64,000 nucleotides of DNA from Brachyhypopomus gauderio (GCF_052324685.1 NC_135212.1:23566316-23630315), one strand, 5' to 3'; counted from the first letter of the stretch, positions 1 through 31,173 are shown. The notes: generated from the sequence alone by a model not told the origin. Program-made: numbers and translations.

Positions 1-337
1 ACCATTCAGCCCCCGAGAAGCACAGGAGCATCCAGCCCAAATGCTGTGGCACCATACTGGCTTGGGCACAGACGAAAACACACAGCAGCACGCATGCACA
101 GAAAGCTCCAAACCTCCAGCCACTTTAACAGACAGCTCGGTACCCTCAGAGACAAACACGAAATGGCCTGAATTACAGGAGATCTTAGTTTAGCACCACT
201 CAGGACGGAGAGGAGAGGGGGTCTGTCCGGCTCATCCAGAGCACAGAACAAGGGAGGAATGAAGCAAATATAACAGGACCAATACAAGCTGGGATTATTC
301 ACAGGTCACTCAGTGTGGCAAATTAATCAGTGAGTAA

Positions 338-340
<3 letters not shown>

Positions 341-391
<51 letters not shown>
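341..391. repeat. (TG)n microsatellite at RANBP10 exon 11 donor
   Basis: About 25 TG units on the plus strand, (CA)n on the gene strand. They begin right after the exon 11 donor, so the intron opens gtacacacac. Confidence 0.97.
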
Positions 392-20144
<19,753 letters not shown>

Positions 20145-21299
20145 TTTTTAGCTATCTGTTTTTCTTTCGCTAATTCCTACCCTGTTGTGTCAATCCGCTA
20201 AAAAAGGGAGAGCAATAGACTGAGGAGAAACAGCAATAGCGATATCCCCGGATAACCGATGCTCTACAGGCTGAGCTGAGTTGTGTGTGGGTACTGTAGT
20301 TGAAAATATGGCCCTGCGCAATGCACACCGACGGCAAACCGAAAGAGCCATCAACTACATAACCCATAAATAACTGTACTCGATCCTCTGAAGAGAGGGA
20401 GGGACGTGGAGGATAGTGCATGTACTTTTAGCAATTGTACATTCGTGGTGCTTTCTCAGTGTATTTTTCAGGAACTTTCTGAGTCTTCTGAGAAACACTC
20501 TCAGTATTGTCGCACGTAGAAAAAAACAATCTCATACTAACTGCTTTTACTAAGAATGCCATCAATGTTTATGTAACAAAGACCATATCAATCCTTATGT
20601 CTTTCAGACTTTATGGCTGCGTTATACACAGAACATCTGGTGCAGATTAGCGCACCTTGGAGAGCCTTTTTTAACCGTAAATTGGCAAAACGTTGCAGTG
20701 GTTGCACATTTTTCAGTAACACTATTCTTGGAGTTCCGTGACGTCATGTAACGATGCTTTGTTTCTTGATGTCCAATGTAACGCGTAAACATTTAGGATG
20801 TCCTCTATATACGTGTTGGAAGGCTGGTATTTACTACAAGAACAGAGTTATTATTGTTGTTTTTTAATAAGCCATGAGCCCTGTTAAGACTAACCATCTG
20901 TAGCAAACGAGCTCAGAAAAACAAGTCCATGGATCATGTGTAGAAATAAATGATATGGCTAAGTGTTGCCCTGGTGAAATATTATGTAAAACCTGGAATA
21001 TTAACGTCACACAAAGGCCGCCACACACTCACAAAAACAATTACGTATTTTATCCATGTTAATGTTAATTGAAAACATCCTGCTACAATTTAACACATAA
21101 TGTTTAGAATTCCTGTTCAATTATTTTTTATCAGGCAGGCTTTGGACTCCTTTCAATTTGAGGTCTTTTTTGGGTCCTTCAACACCATGGTAACATCTTA
21201 TAAACAACAACAATGCCGCGCTGCTGAAGTCGCACCGTGAAGGGAAAAACGTGAATAAAAATTGTAGTGAAAACACGGTTATTTGGTAAAAACTCTAAC
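20145..21299. promoter_or_regulatory. Shared intergenic/promoter region of RANBP10 and TSNAXIP1
   Basis: RANBP10 (leftward) and TSNAXIP1 (rightward) are divergent, so this stretch must hold both promoters. No TATA box or exact start site could be fixed. No gene is seen. Confidence 0.5.
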
Positions 21300-21349
21300 A
21301 TGTCGACACAAGAGGATATAAGATTGCCGCTCATTTCGTTGTTTGAAAG
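21300..21349 (+). CDS. tsnaxip1: Tentative TSNAXIP1 first coding exon (GC donor)
   Basis: ATG at 21300 gives [16 protein letters not shown] plus two bases if the donor is AG|GCAAGG. The nearby GT donor (21360) would leave an in-frame TAA. Only the GC donor keeps the frame into 23883-23931 and on to 26975. Inferred from phase alone, with no family sequence recalled for this part. Confidence 0.35.
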
Positions 21350-24202
21350 GCAAGGATAAGTATGTTTTTACCAGTCACCTTAATAATAATAAATGTTCCA
21401 ACAAACATGCCAGAATGGACTTCAGGCTTGGCAATTAGGGCTTCCCAACCTACCTACCCACCTACTACCCACCTACCTACCCACCTACCCACCTACCTAC
21501 CTACCTACCAACCCACCTACCTACCTACCCACCTATCCACCTACCTACCCAGCCACCTACCTACCAACCCACCTACCTACCTACCTACCTACCTACCCAC
21601 CTACCCACCTACCTACCTACCAACCCACCTACCTACCCACCTACCCACCTACCCACCTACCCACCAACCTACCAACCCACCTACCTACCTACCTACCTAC
21701 CTACCTACCTACCCACCTACCTACCAACCAGAGGTGGGTAGAGTATTCAACAATTTTACTCAAGTAAAAGTACTGTTACTTGAGCCAAATGCTATTCAAG
21801 TAAAAGTAAAAGTATGCATCCAAAGATTTACTTGAGTAAAAGTAAAAAAGTACTTTGATTAAAAGCTACTCAAGTAGTGAGTAAATGCATGAGTACTGTC
21901 TCGTGTCAATAAATTATATCATGGGAAATTGAATTACTGGAAACAATGACTTAATGATAACAAAAAGAATGTATTATAAATAAATATAATATATAAAAAT
22001 TATTTATTATAAATTTGTATTTTTGTTTGTTCCTAATTATTAGGCCTGTGTAACTTTCCACAAAGGCACTAACTGATGAGACTGTCAGCCAATACGTGTA
22101 GCTACAAATTGACGCCAACTGAATCAATTTGTAGCAAATTTAATCATCGTATATTGCTAGTGTGTACACTCGGAGTGTGAACTGGTTTTTAGTATTGCAT
22201 TGCGTTACATTTAATAATTATATACATAATGATACAAACGTTATGCCTCAGAGATATAGCATTACACAAAATTATACATACGGCAAACTTATCGCATCGT
22301 GTTTCCTCAAATTTGATGTCGCGTTCTTGTAGGCTGAAATGTCCACACGTTTGGCAGACACAACTGACAGCGCATTATATTTCCTTTTTACACGTTTGTA
22401 ATGTAGGCCTAAACATTGGCTGTATGAGGTCAGGGATGCTCGGTAGGTTTTTCTGTCATACTTTCTTGCTACGGTGGAGAAAGTTTGCGTTTGTGATCAC
22501 GTGACTGACCGGTTTCATTTGATTGGTCACTCATACTCCGATGACGAGATGTTGGTCAGTCCATTGATCTATATTACTATAATAATATGTAATAATAATA
22601 ATAATAATATGTAATATAGATCAATGGGTCAGTCTTCTCACTGAAAAGACGAATTATTTACAAAACGAAAGTAACGGTAGCGCGCGGCGCAAATCCGATT
22701 GTAACGGAGTAAAAGTCGCGTTTTTCTCAGCACATATTTACTCAAGTAAAAGTAGAAGTCTTTCATATTAAAACTACTCTTACAAGTACATTTTTGTCCA
22801 AAAAAGCTACTTGAGTAAATGTAACGGAGTAAATGTAACGCGTTCCTACCCACCTCTGCTACCAACACACCTACCTACCCACCAGTGCTTAATTTGTAAA
22901 TCAAACAATGCCGGAACGCAAACAGCGGACAACATAAAATGTTACCGGATCGAGGCAGACAGTTACCGGAACGCACGCTTCAAAATGAAAGAATTCCCGG
23001 ATCTTGTTCCGGCAGGATCCGGCTCAAATTAAGCCCTGCTACCCACCTACCAACCCACCTACCTACCCACCTACCAACCTACCCACCCACCCACCTACCT
23101 ACCTACCTACCTACCTACCTACCTACCTACCTACCCACCTACCTACCCACCCACCTACCTACCTACCAACCCACCTACCAACCTACCTACCTACCTACCC
23201 ACCTACCTACCTACCAACCTACCTACCCACCTACCTACCCACCTACCCACCTACCTACTTACCTACCCACCCACCTACCTACCTACCCACCCACCCACCT
23301 ACCTACCTACCCACCTACCTACCTACCCACCCACCTACCTACCCACCCACCAACCCACCTACCTACCTACCTACCTACCCACCTACCTACCTCCCCACCC
23401 ACCCACCAACCCACCTACCTACCTACCTACCCACCCACCCACCCACCAACCCACCTACCTACCTACCTACCTACCTACCTACCTACCCACCTACCTACCT
23501 ACCTACCCACCTACCTACCTACCCACCTACCCACCTACCTACTTACCTACCCACCCACCTACCTACCTACCCACCCACCCACCTACCTACCTATCCACCT
23601 ACCTACCTACCTACCTACCTACCCACCCATCCACCTACCCACCCACCAACCCACCCACCAACCCACCTACCTACCTACCTACCTACCTACCTACCTACCC
23701 ACCTACCTACCTACCCACCCACCCACCAACCCACCTACCTACCCACCCACCCACCCACCAACCCACCTACCTACCTACCTACCTACCTACTTACCCACCT
23801 AGCAAGCTGTCGATACCAAACTGATATGGATCTGTGTCATATCTATCCCTAGTTTATAGTTTTCCAACTGTCTTTGTTCCAGAACTTCATCAGAGAAGCG
23901 AGTTCAACTGCCTAGCACAAAAATATTTACAGTAAGTTGATTGTCATTGACATTAACGTGTAAGCATTTGATTTTCGTTGTAAGCATTTGATTTTCAGGC
24001 TAAAACTTTAAACTTTCAGGCTAAAACTGGGAGCACGTTTGGCTACTTTTCAACCTGGCCGGCACATGTCAGTTCCCAAACTGTCAAGCCTAGGGGTCAA
24101 AAACATGCTTATCCTGAAGTGAACTCGCACCATGGGTATGTTATGTCATTAGTTTTGGTGTATGTTTTTGGAATATGAATATTCCAGAAACATATGTTTC
24201 TG

Positions 24203-24265
<63 letters not shown>

Positions 24266-24390
24266 GGGTGGGACTCGATTAATTAATTACAGGGAAAATA
24301 ACGAACTAAACAAATTAACGCATTTTAACGCATTTAACGCATGAGACACTTTTGCACCGTGGAATGTTTCTCAGTGCACGAGTTCCAGAC

Positions 24391-24453
<63 letters not shown>

Positions 24454-24496
24454 ATCTGGAATATCATATATTCATTTATATATATATATTAGGGGT

Positions 24497-24578
<82 letters not shown>

Positions 24579-27500
24579 ATCTGGAATATCATATATTCAT
24601 TTATATATATATATTAGGGGTGGGACTTTAACGCGCTAATTTCGAGTAATTAATTACAGGGAAAATAACGAACTAAACAAATTAACGCATTTTAACGCAT
24701 TTAACGCATGAGACACTTGTGGAATGTTTCTCAGTGCACGAGTTCCAGACATACAGATTATATGGACCAGGGGTGCTCATTACGTCGATCGCGATCGACC
24801 GGTCGATCGCGAAGGAAGTGTCGGTCGATCGCGAAGGAATGTGCGTAGATCGCGTCACATAAAATAGTAGTAGATGAATCGCACATCTGCACTGACGGTT
24901 GTATTTTGATTGACATTCACGGTAGCCAATCTGCAATCCACTCAACAAATTACGTTCGCCCCCCCCCCCCCCCCCCCCCCCGCTCAACAAATTACGTTCG
25001 CCCCCCCCCCGCTCAACAAATTACGTTCGCCGCCACCCCGGTAGATCTTTCTGACTTGGTCACCTTATAAGTAGCTCGCTAGGTGAAAACTGTGGGCACC
25101 CCTGATATGGACGCACAATAAGATGAGCATGATGGAGATGACTGAAGAGGCTACGCTGGTGGATTGGAAATTTAAATATAAGAAACTTCCAGATGGAAGT
25201 ACAAACAAAAATAGTGTTATTTGCACTTTATGTAAGAAGGAGTTCGCTTATCACAGGAGCACTTCCACCCTTCGTTACCACCTCAACGCAAAACATGTTG
25301 GGGCTAACGCGCAGGTCAGTAGGCCTAATGATAACTTAGCTGCTAAACGTATTCCTAGTACGAGCAGTGTCGCCAGTCAACACTCGACCACATGTCGAGG
25401 TTCAAATTAAGAAACAAAATGTCAAAGTCCACGTTAGACAAATTGACCAATTCAGTGGCGAGATGGATTGCTGTGGACTGTAGACCGCTCTCTGTGGTCG
25501 AACATAAAGGCTTTACAAGAAGCGCTGCAAATTGCGTCAGCTGATGCAAGTTACGAACTGCCGTCCAGAAAGACAATGTCGAAGAAAATCCAGCAGCTGT
25601 ATGATGAGGAAAGGGAAGTAAAACAGGTTATTGTGAAGAGCCCCACAAATGTATCTCTGACTGGGGATCACTGGACCTCTGTTAGCAACAAGAATGATCT
25701 TGGTGTGACAGCTCATATTATCAGAATCAGAAAAGTTTTATTGCCATTGTCAATGAACAGGGTTCGCAGACTAGGAATTTGTTTCGGCATTAAGGTGCAA
25801 CATAAAAACAAGTAATAGTAAAGGGAATATAAATAGAATGAATAAAGTGAATAAAAGATTAATAAAAATACAAAGGGCATAAAAATACAGGGGCAGAATG
25901 TGCAACAACAGTACTATGTACAGCAGTGCATGTGGAGTAGTGCATGTGGAATAGTGCATTCCAAGTAAAAGTGACGAAGGCAGATTATGTGCTGTTCTTG
26001 AGTCCAATGGCAGAGGGAAATAAACTGTTCTTGTGGCGGGAGGTTCTGGTCCGAATGGACCGAAGCCTCCTGCCCGAGGGGAGTGGATCGAATAGTCCGT
26101 GTGCGGGGTGAGAAGGATCTGCTATGATCCGATCCGCTCTCCCCACAGTCCTGGAGACGTACAGTTCTTGGAGAGATGGGAGGCTGCAGCCTATCACCTT
26201 CTCCGCGGAGCGCACAATGCGCTGCATCCTTTGTCTGTCTCTGGCAGTGGCCCCGGTATACCACATCGTGATGGAGGAGCTGTGGATGGACTCAATGATG
26301 GCCGTGTTGAACTGTACCATCAGCTGGGCCGGCAGTTTGGCTTTCCTCAGCTGCCGCAGAAAGTACATTCTCTGCTGGAATAAGAATAGATGATGAATGG
26401 AAGATGATGATTATAGATGATGAATGGAGGATCCAGTCATTTGCTTTGAGCATGCAGAAGACCACTTCTAGACACTATGGAGATGCCTGTGCAGAGAACT
26501 TTATGGTTGTGGCAGAGGCCTGGGAAATTAAAGAAAAAGTTTACCATCTAAAATGGTATTAAAAAACATCTTCTGATTTACTTCAGTTCTTCTTATTCTT
26601 CCAATATCCTGAGCAAAACTCCCAAAATTAAACATTTTTGGTCAGAATTTCCAGTGTTCTGAAAACTATACTGCACTCATCTATTAGTCTGTGTAGTAGA
26701 CTGGTGGAAACATAAACAAGATGTTGAAGTTTATGCTTATGTTCATTGATTCATTCATCATTTAAACTTAACATTTCTCATGTTAAATATTGAAATGCGA
26801 TTAAAATGCGATTAATTTCGATTGATTAATTACAAAGCTTCTAATTAATTCTATGAATTTTTTTGATCGAGTCCCACCCCTAATAAATAAATAAATAAAG
26901 CTGAGATCATGAGATATATGAGCATATGCATTTCTTACCTCATAATGCATTACTTCTACAGATTTGGCTATGAGTTTGGAGGTGCTGTAGCTAAGCCACG
27001 GTTCCTGGAACAACTAGAGTGCTATCTTAACAGAGAACTGACATCTTTAGATATGCTCAGCCCTAAACTCCAGGAACAAAAGCTTCAGGTTAAAAGGCTT
27101 TTTGTTCATATATAGCACAGAGATGTATAGTTGTATATTTACGAGTGTATTTTTTTTTGTTATGCATGGGCTACACAGAATATAAGGTATATATGGAGAA
27201 ATATTTAAAGAAGTATTTAAATTCACTCAAAAGCACACTGTTTATTCAATTGTCTTTATGTCTGTCATATGAAGGCGTTCCGGGAAGTTTTTGACTATTT
27301 CATTGAGGCCTTTAAAACATACAAGCCATTGTTGTCTGCTATCAAAAAGGAATATGATGCCACTCTAGGTATGCATATTTTTTGCTTTATTTTTATGTGA
27401 TAAAACTAATTATATATCCTTGAGAAAAATTTAAAAATATTCTGAACAACAAAACATTAAAGTAGGTCTAAACGAAAGCTTGCAGCACGATTTCACCTAG

Positions 27501-30500
27501 AAAGCATGTCATTGGCCTTCATCTAATAGGGGATTAATTTAACTTCATATCAGTAGTACATTTAAAAATAAACAACTTTTCATTTCAGTGATATCTTAAA
27601 AACCTTTGTAGAAAATCCAGTTATTACGTGTAAAGGTGTAATTACATAGTGCAAAAGAGGTTTGTAATTGTGTTTTGGAATAAGTCCTACTAAAGTGTTC
27701 ACTAAAGAGACTTTAATGTTGCAGGATACCTACATGAGCAGATCCGGGAGCTGAAGCCTCTCCGTGCGCAGTTGGTACTGTTGTCTGAACAGTGTGAGCA
27801 AAGGATCCTGGTGTTGAGGGAGCAGGAGAGGGCTGAGATCATGGCTTTGAAACAGGAGCGCCAGGATCTGCTGCAAGTGACTGAGAGCTTGAAAGAGGAA
27901 CAACAAGTCTTGCAGGCCCAGGTTGGATGTGCTTCTTCACTGACCGTCCAATTACAATGGAGTTTTTACAATGTTGTCCTTCCAAAACACACTTAATTTT
28001 TGCTGAATTTGGCATCGTGTTTATTGGGTTTGTCACAGGTGTGTCATCTGAAGGAGGAACTGGCAGCACAGTATCTGCTGTACAGGGAGGAGCGAGACGC
28101 CCGCAAGCTGCTCATCGCCAGCATCAGCAACATGAGCTTCAGCACAGATGAGGAGCCTGAGGAGGACCAGGATGATGAAAGTGAATAACCCAGAGAATTA
28201 GTAGATGACTTTGAGCACATAGAAGTGGAAGAAGTAGCCGATCCAAATTTCTGTATATTAACTCTTTCCTCTTCTTTTAGATGTGCTAAAAGATGATCCT
28301 GTAAAGGAAAAGTTGGCTCTGAAGGTATGTAGGGAGGATCTAACCAGGGCCCAGGTGGAGCTTAATCGGTTGCATGCAGAATATGGGGATGTGGTTCCAC
28401 GTAGGGACTGGGAGAACCTAGAACGCATGTACCAGGAAAACCTATTACAGGTATAAAACACATGTTGTAACTTCAAATGCTACTCAAATCGAAACTGGCC
28501 AGCCGGAAACATCTCAAATCCAGTGCTGATCCCTAATTTTTCTGTTATAGCTGGAGACATTACGGTCAGACTTCAACCAAATGAAATCAGAGTATGACAC
28601 ACTGCTAGGTGTACATCAAGAAGTCAGCATGCAGAGAGACAACCTTCAGAGTGAGCTAGAGGTTTTTCAAGAGTCCTCCACACCAAGACCACACTGGGAG
28701 CAGTGTGCTGGTATATGCTATTTACTCCTCACCAAATGCGCATTATAATAAGACGCATGCAGTGGACATAGTGTGTAGACCAGAGGTGTCAATTCCAGGT
28801 TCAGAAAGTAAAAGTCCTCACTGGGATTTTGCTCAAGCTTTCTAGATTTTCTAATTAGTGCAATCCAGGTAAATTAGTGGAATCAACACAATCTAGGAAT
28901 CCTGAGCAAAATCCTGGTGAGGACTTTTACTTTCTGAACCTGGAATTGACACCTCTAGTGCAGACTGTAACTGAATTGTTTATATTATGCTGCTTGTTTT
29001 GTGTAAGATCTGCTTGGGAGCAGGGTGCGCTGGTCTGAGCTCTTTGATAGCCAGTCGAGCCAGAAATGTCTGGAGATTTTGCTGGAGGAGCTAAGCAGCA
29101 TTGAATTGGAGCAGGAGTTTTTTACTGGACTGGTGAGATCCTACAAAATAAAAGTCCTGGACGTCTTCTGGCTCTCTTTAAGATTCACTTTTGGTGCTGC
29201 TGGCATTGCCCTCCATATGACTTGCCTTTGATTAAGGGCAAAAAAAACCTTTTTTTTCAGGGTAGCACCAGTGAAGTTCCCATCTATTTGCGCTATGAAG
29301 GGCAGCTGAGGAACCTCAGATTGAAAAAAGCTGATGTTCTCAGGATTATAAAAGACATATGGAAAGCAAAAGCATCCGAAGATGAGAAGGTTCATCAGTT
29401 CAGCACCTCTGAGTCAGACAAATGTGTAAGATATGTGTGATATGAGTGATATTTTCTTCTAGGTTGTCATGTACTTCTGTTTCCTTTATTTTCAACAAAA
29501 GCTGGATGCCAGCAGCAATTTGCAGGAGTTTGTACCCCAGTATCTGGACAGGCAGTATGGCGAGCAGGCAGGAGAGTGGGCCTACAGCCTGCTGGATGCC
29601 ATCAAGCGTTTCCTGAAAGATGACTTCATAGGCCTCTTTTATGATATTCTCACTGGCAAGGTTGGTGTTTTGGTGTCATCTTTGATGCGGAAAAATGTCT
29701 TTGTTCTCCAAGTTTCATTAGGTGCTCACACTCACTGAGAGTTGGGTGTAGAATTAAGAATTAAGAAGAGTGTTGCTCTGTGGCAGGTGGACGAAAGTGT
29801 GTACCACGGGCAGACCCAATTACTATCTCACCTGCTCAGAGTGTTCATACAGAGTGACAGTACTGAGACTGGATTGTTAACTCTATCCGAATTCAGGTGA
29901 GGAAGGTGTGAAAAGGAAACACACTTGTATGTAATAGCACACTTTGCTGCAGTATCAATTATAAGATAATACTCTTCAGCTTGCCTGTATTTGGGTGTTT
30001 ATTCTGGCATGGCTATGAGTAACAGTGATGCCCTGAGGCTGGCGTTCCCCCTAAAAAGGGATAAGGATGTAGAGGACCTGGTGGTGGCTGCTCAGTCAGA
30101 CCAGGAGACCAGTAAAGGAAGCATTCCTTATCAAAGGCTGTACACAGAGGTGAGTTCTAAAAGACAACATAAGCATAGCACTCAATGTACCAATATGGAA
30201 AATGTGTTCAGCATGTACCATAGATGGTCTAATGTTTGTCCCATGATAGGACACTGATGGGAAACACAGTGAATTCTTGGTTCTGGTAAAGAGGCAGGCT
30301 ATGACAGAGAGAAATCAGTACATTAAACAGCTGAAGGCACAATTAGAAGGCAAAGGGTAAGAGAGCATGAATCCATGAATGATAGTAGTTCATTAATATA
30401 GTTAGCTGAGCTTACTTAGCAAGGCTGGAGTGATGTCCCATGTGCTGTTCTTACAGGGAAGTGGGTGTGGAGGATTTAAGAAGTGCTTTTAATATCATTG

Positions 30501-30661
30501 ATCCTACATTGGATTCTGCAACTCTGGATTGGAATTTGAGTATGATCTTCCAAACTAAAGAACTGCACCTGTACACCGCACTTCTAGACACTGAGGTTGC
30601 ACTCCAGCGCCTCTCTGTGGCGAATGTAAACAGGGCAGGCCCCATGCTTCAACCAGAGTAA
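21300..30661 (+). CDS. tsnaxip1: TSNAXIP1, translin-associated factor X-interacting protein 1
   Basis: Confident exons: 26962 (or 26975)-27088, 27275-27368, 27725-27921, 28039-28180, 28281-28450, 28551-28710, 29008-29132, 29261-29425 (or 29389), 29502-29660, 29787-29896, 30020-30149, 30250-30356, 30457-30661 (stop TAA). Phase is continuous. The start of the family N-terminal domain is [19 protein letters not shown], followed by [21 protein letters not shown] long coiled coil follows ([51 protein letters not shown]). The C-terminal part has [13 protein letters not shown] and [19 protein letters not shown]. Residue patterns match human TSNAXIP1 closely, including GDVVPRRD. The protein binds TRAX/translin and is mainly known from testis. 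Two upstream exons (21300-21349, 23883-23931) are tentative. With them and the longer variant of the eighth exon listed above (29261-29425), the protein would be 658 codons, close to the human length. Confidence 0.87.
21453..21728 (+). repeat. (CCTA/CCCA)n tetranucleotide array, left block
   Basis: Tandem cctaccta with frequent cccac and occasional caac variants. The array continues at 22859-22882 and 23039-23803 after two transposon insertions. On this strand the repeat has no stop codon in any frame. Confidence 0.97.
21729..22858. mobile_element. hAT-type non-autonomous element, 1130 bp
   Basis: Ends CAGAGGTGGGTAG and CTACCCACCTCTG are inverted repeats. The flanking 8-bp duplication CTACCAAC is exact (21721-21728 and 22859-22866). 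Subterminal copies of actcaagtaaaagta occur at both ends. An internal inverted repeat (cattgatctatattac and its complement) lies near 22553-22626. No transposase is seen. Confidence 0.93.
22883..23038. mobile_element. hAT-type MITE, 156 bp
   Basis: Ends CAGTGCTTAATTTG and CAAATTAAGCCCTG pair with one mismatch. The flanking duplication CTACCCAC is exact (22875-22882 and 23039-23046) and is itself made of array sequence. Confidence 0.93.
23039..23803 (+). repeat. (CCTA/CCCA)n tetranucleotide array, right block
   Basis: About 765 bases of ccta/ccca/caac units. The complement is GGTAGG/GGTGGG-rich. Translations are [14 protein letters not shown] in all three plus frames and have no sign of selection. 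Confidence 0.97.
23883..23931 (+). CDS. tsnaxip1: Tentative TSNAXIP1 second exon
   Basis: A good acceptor (ctgtctttgttccag) and a strong donor (ACA|GTAAGT) bound 49 bases. Read in the frame set by the upstream exon it gives [16 protein letters not shown] and joins phase 0 to an acceptor at 26974. If the stronger acceptor at 26961 is used instead, another frame is needed. Confidence 0.4.
24189..24262. repeat. (TA)n microsatellite
   Basis: About 36 TA units ending against the left end of the ZBED/hAT relic. Further TA tracts occur at about 24391-24450 and 24501-24575. Confidence 0.95.
24768..25104. mobile_element. hAT-type MITE, 337 bp, inserted in the ZBED relic
   Basis: Ends CAGGGGTGCTCA and TGGGCACCCCTG pair with one mismatch, and the exact duplication ATATGGAC sits at 24760-24767 and 25105-25112. 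Its middle has gcgatcgacc motifs and three tandem units of caacaaattacgttcgcc, two with long C runs (up to about 22 C). Confidence 0.93.
25123..25720 (+). pseudogene. Broken hAT (ZBED-like) transposase, N-terminal part
   Basis: 25123-25410 encodes a BED-type zinc finger: [12 protein letters not shown] followed by LRYHLNAKH, with a Cys-x2-Cys pair and a His-x4-His pair. The frame then shifts. 25468 onward gives [20 protein letters not shown] and [18 protein letters not shown], which resemble the start of the hAT catalytic region. The frame breaks again at the LINE insertion. This is transposon-derived and not a host gene. Confidence 0.8.
25721..26382 (-). mobile_element. LINE 3' fragment (L2-like), antisense, inside the transposase
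   Basis: On the minus strand 26368-25985 encodes [20 protein letters not shown], then [35 protein letters not shown] and [18 protein letters not shown]. This is the characteristic end of the RT protein of L2/Rex-type LINEs. The element's 3' end (cagaatcagaaaagttttat on plus) lies at about 25721. It is 5'-truncated. Confidence 0.8.
26388..26530 (+). pseudogene. Broken hAT transposase, piece after the LINE
   Basis: Reads [20 protein letters not shown], then [18 protein letters not shown], continuing the transposase alignment interrupted at 25720. The remaining catalytic and dimerisation region is absent, so the element is internally deleted. A short direct repeat, atagatgatgaatgg, appears twice near 26390-26428. 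Confidence 0.65.
28781..28957. mobile_element. 177-bp long-inverted-repeat MITE, copy 1 (TSNAXIP1 intron)
   Basis: Arms of about 50 bases (agaggtgtcaattccaggtt ... aacctggaattgacacctct) are near-perfect complements. Flanks GTGTAGAC (28773-28780) and GTGCAGAC (28958-28965) look like an 8-bp duplication with one change. Same family as 42323-42499. Confidence 0.85.
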
Positions 30662-31173
30662 ACTTATCCCAGTTCATTTTTACATATTGCACATTTCATA
30701 TGGAGCCATATATTGTAATGTATGAAAAATATATAGTAAAGTATGAATACAGTGTAGAATATTTTCATTGATAAATATAAATGTGCAATGTTCATATAAA
30801 ACATAAAAAATAACCTACATTATAGACTAAATAATTTGTGTAAAATTTTAAGAGTGGCTCCATTGTTTCTTTATATAAACTGCAGTTTGTATTGCAGAAA
30901 GTGGTAGTGAGTGATAGACTTGACAGAAGCATTGTTATATCAAATGTCACCTTCTTATCTTACTGAGCTAAAAATAATCATCATATGATGGTGCCAACAT
31001 GTTAAATAATTTAAGTTATATAATTATAGTATGGTTATGGAGAACTAAGCATATATATCCAATATCCGCTTGCCCCAATGCTTTGGTCATGTGTTTTCGT
31101 TAAGTAGTTTCTCCTCGGGGAAAAAAAAACCACTGAATATTTTACTCCTATTGTTACCTATAAAAAATACATA

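Larger units (their letters stand above)
24263..26882 (+). mobile_element. Decayed ZBED-type hAT transposon with nested insertions
   Basis: The left end TAGGGGTGGGACTCGAT (24263) is the complement of the right end ATCGAGTCCCACCCCTA (to 26882). Inside are a BED zinc finger fragment, a second transposase piece and a third short piece, all plus strand, frameshifted. The left region is locally duplicated: taggggtggga recurs at 24263, 24490 and 24615 between TA tracts. No clean 8-bp duplication remains; the flanks are TA-rich and may have drifted. It also holds a 337-bp MITE and an antisense LINE fragment. Confidence 0.82.

Noticed and set aside
6..302. A minus-strand open frame of 98 codons as the next RANBP10 exon
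   Set aside because: It lacks the expected ILFGRELQ-type sequence and shows no family resemblance.
22939..23852. Long open frames of 280-290 residues ([14 protein letters not shown])
   Set aside because: They exist in all plus frames only because CCTA/CCCA units contain no stop codon; low-complexity array, not proteins.
24341..24631. Open frame of IYIYIY repeats
   Set aside because: Translation of TA microsatellites.
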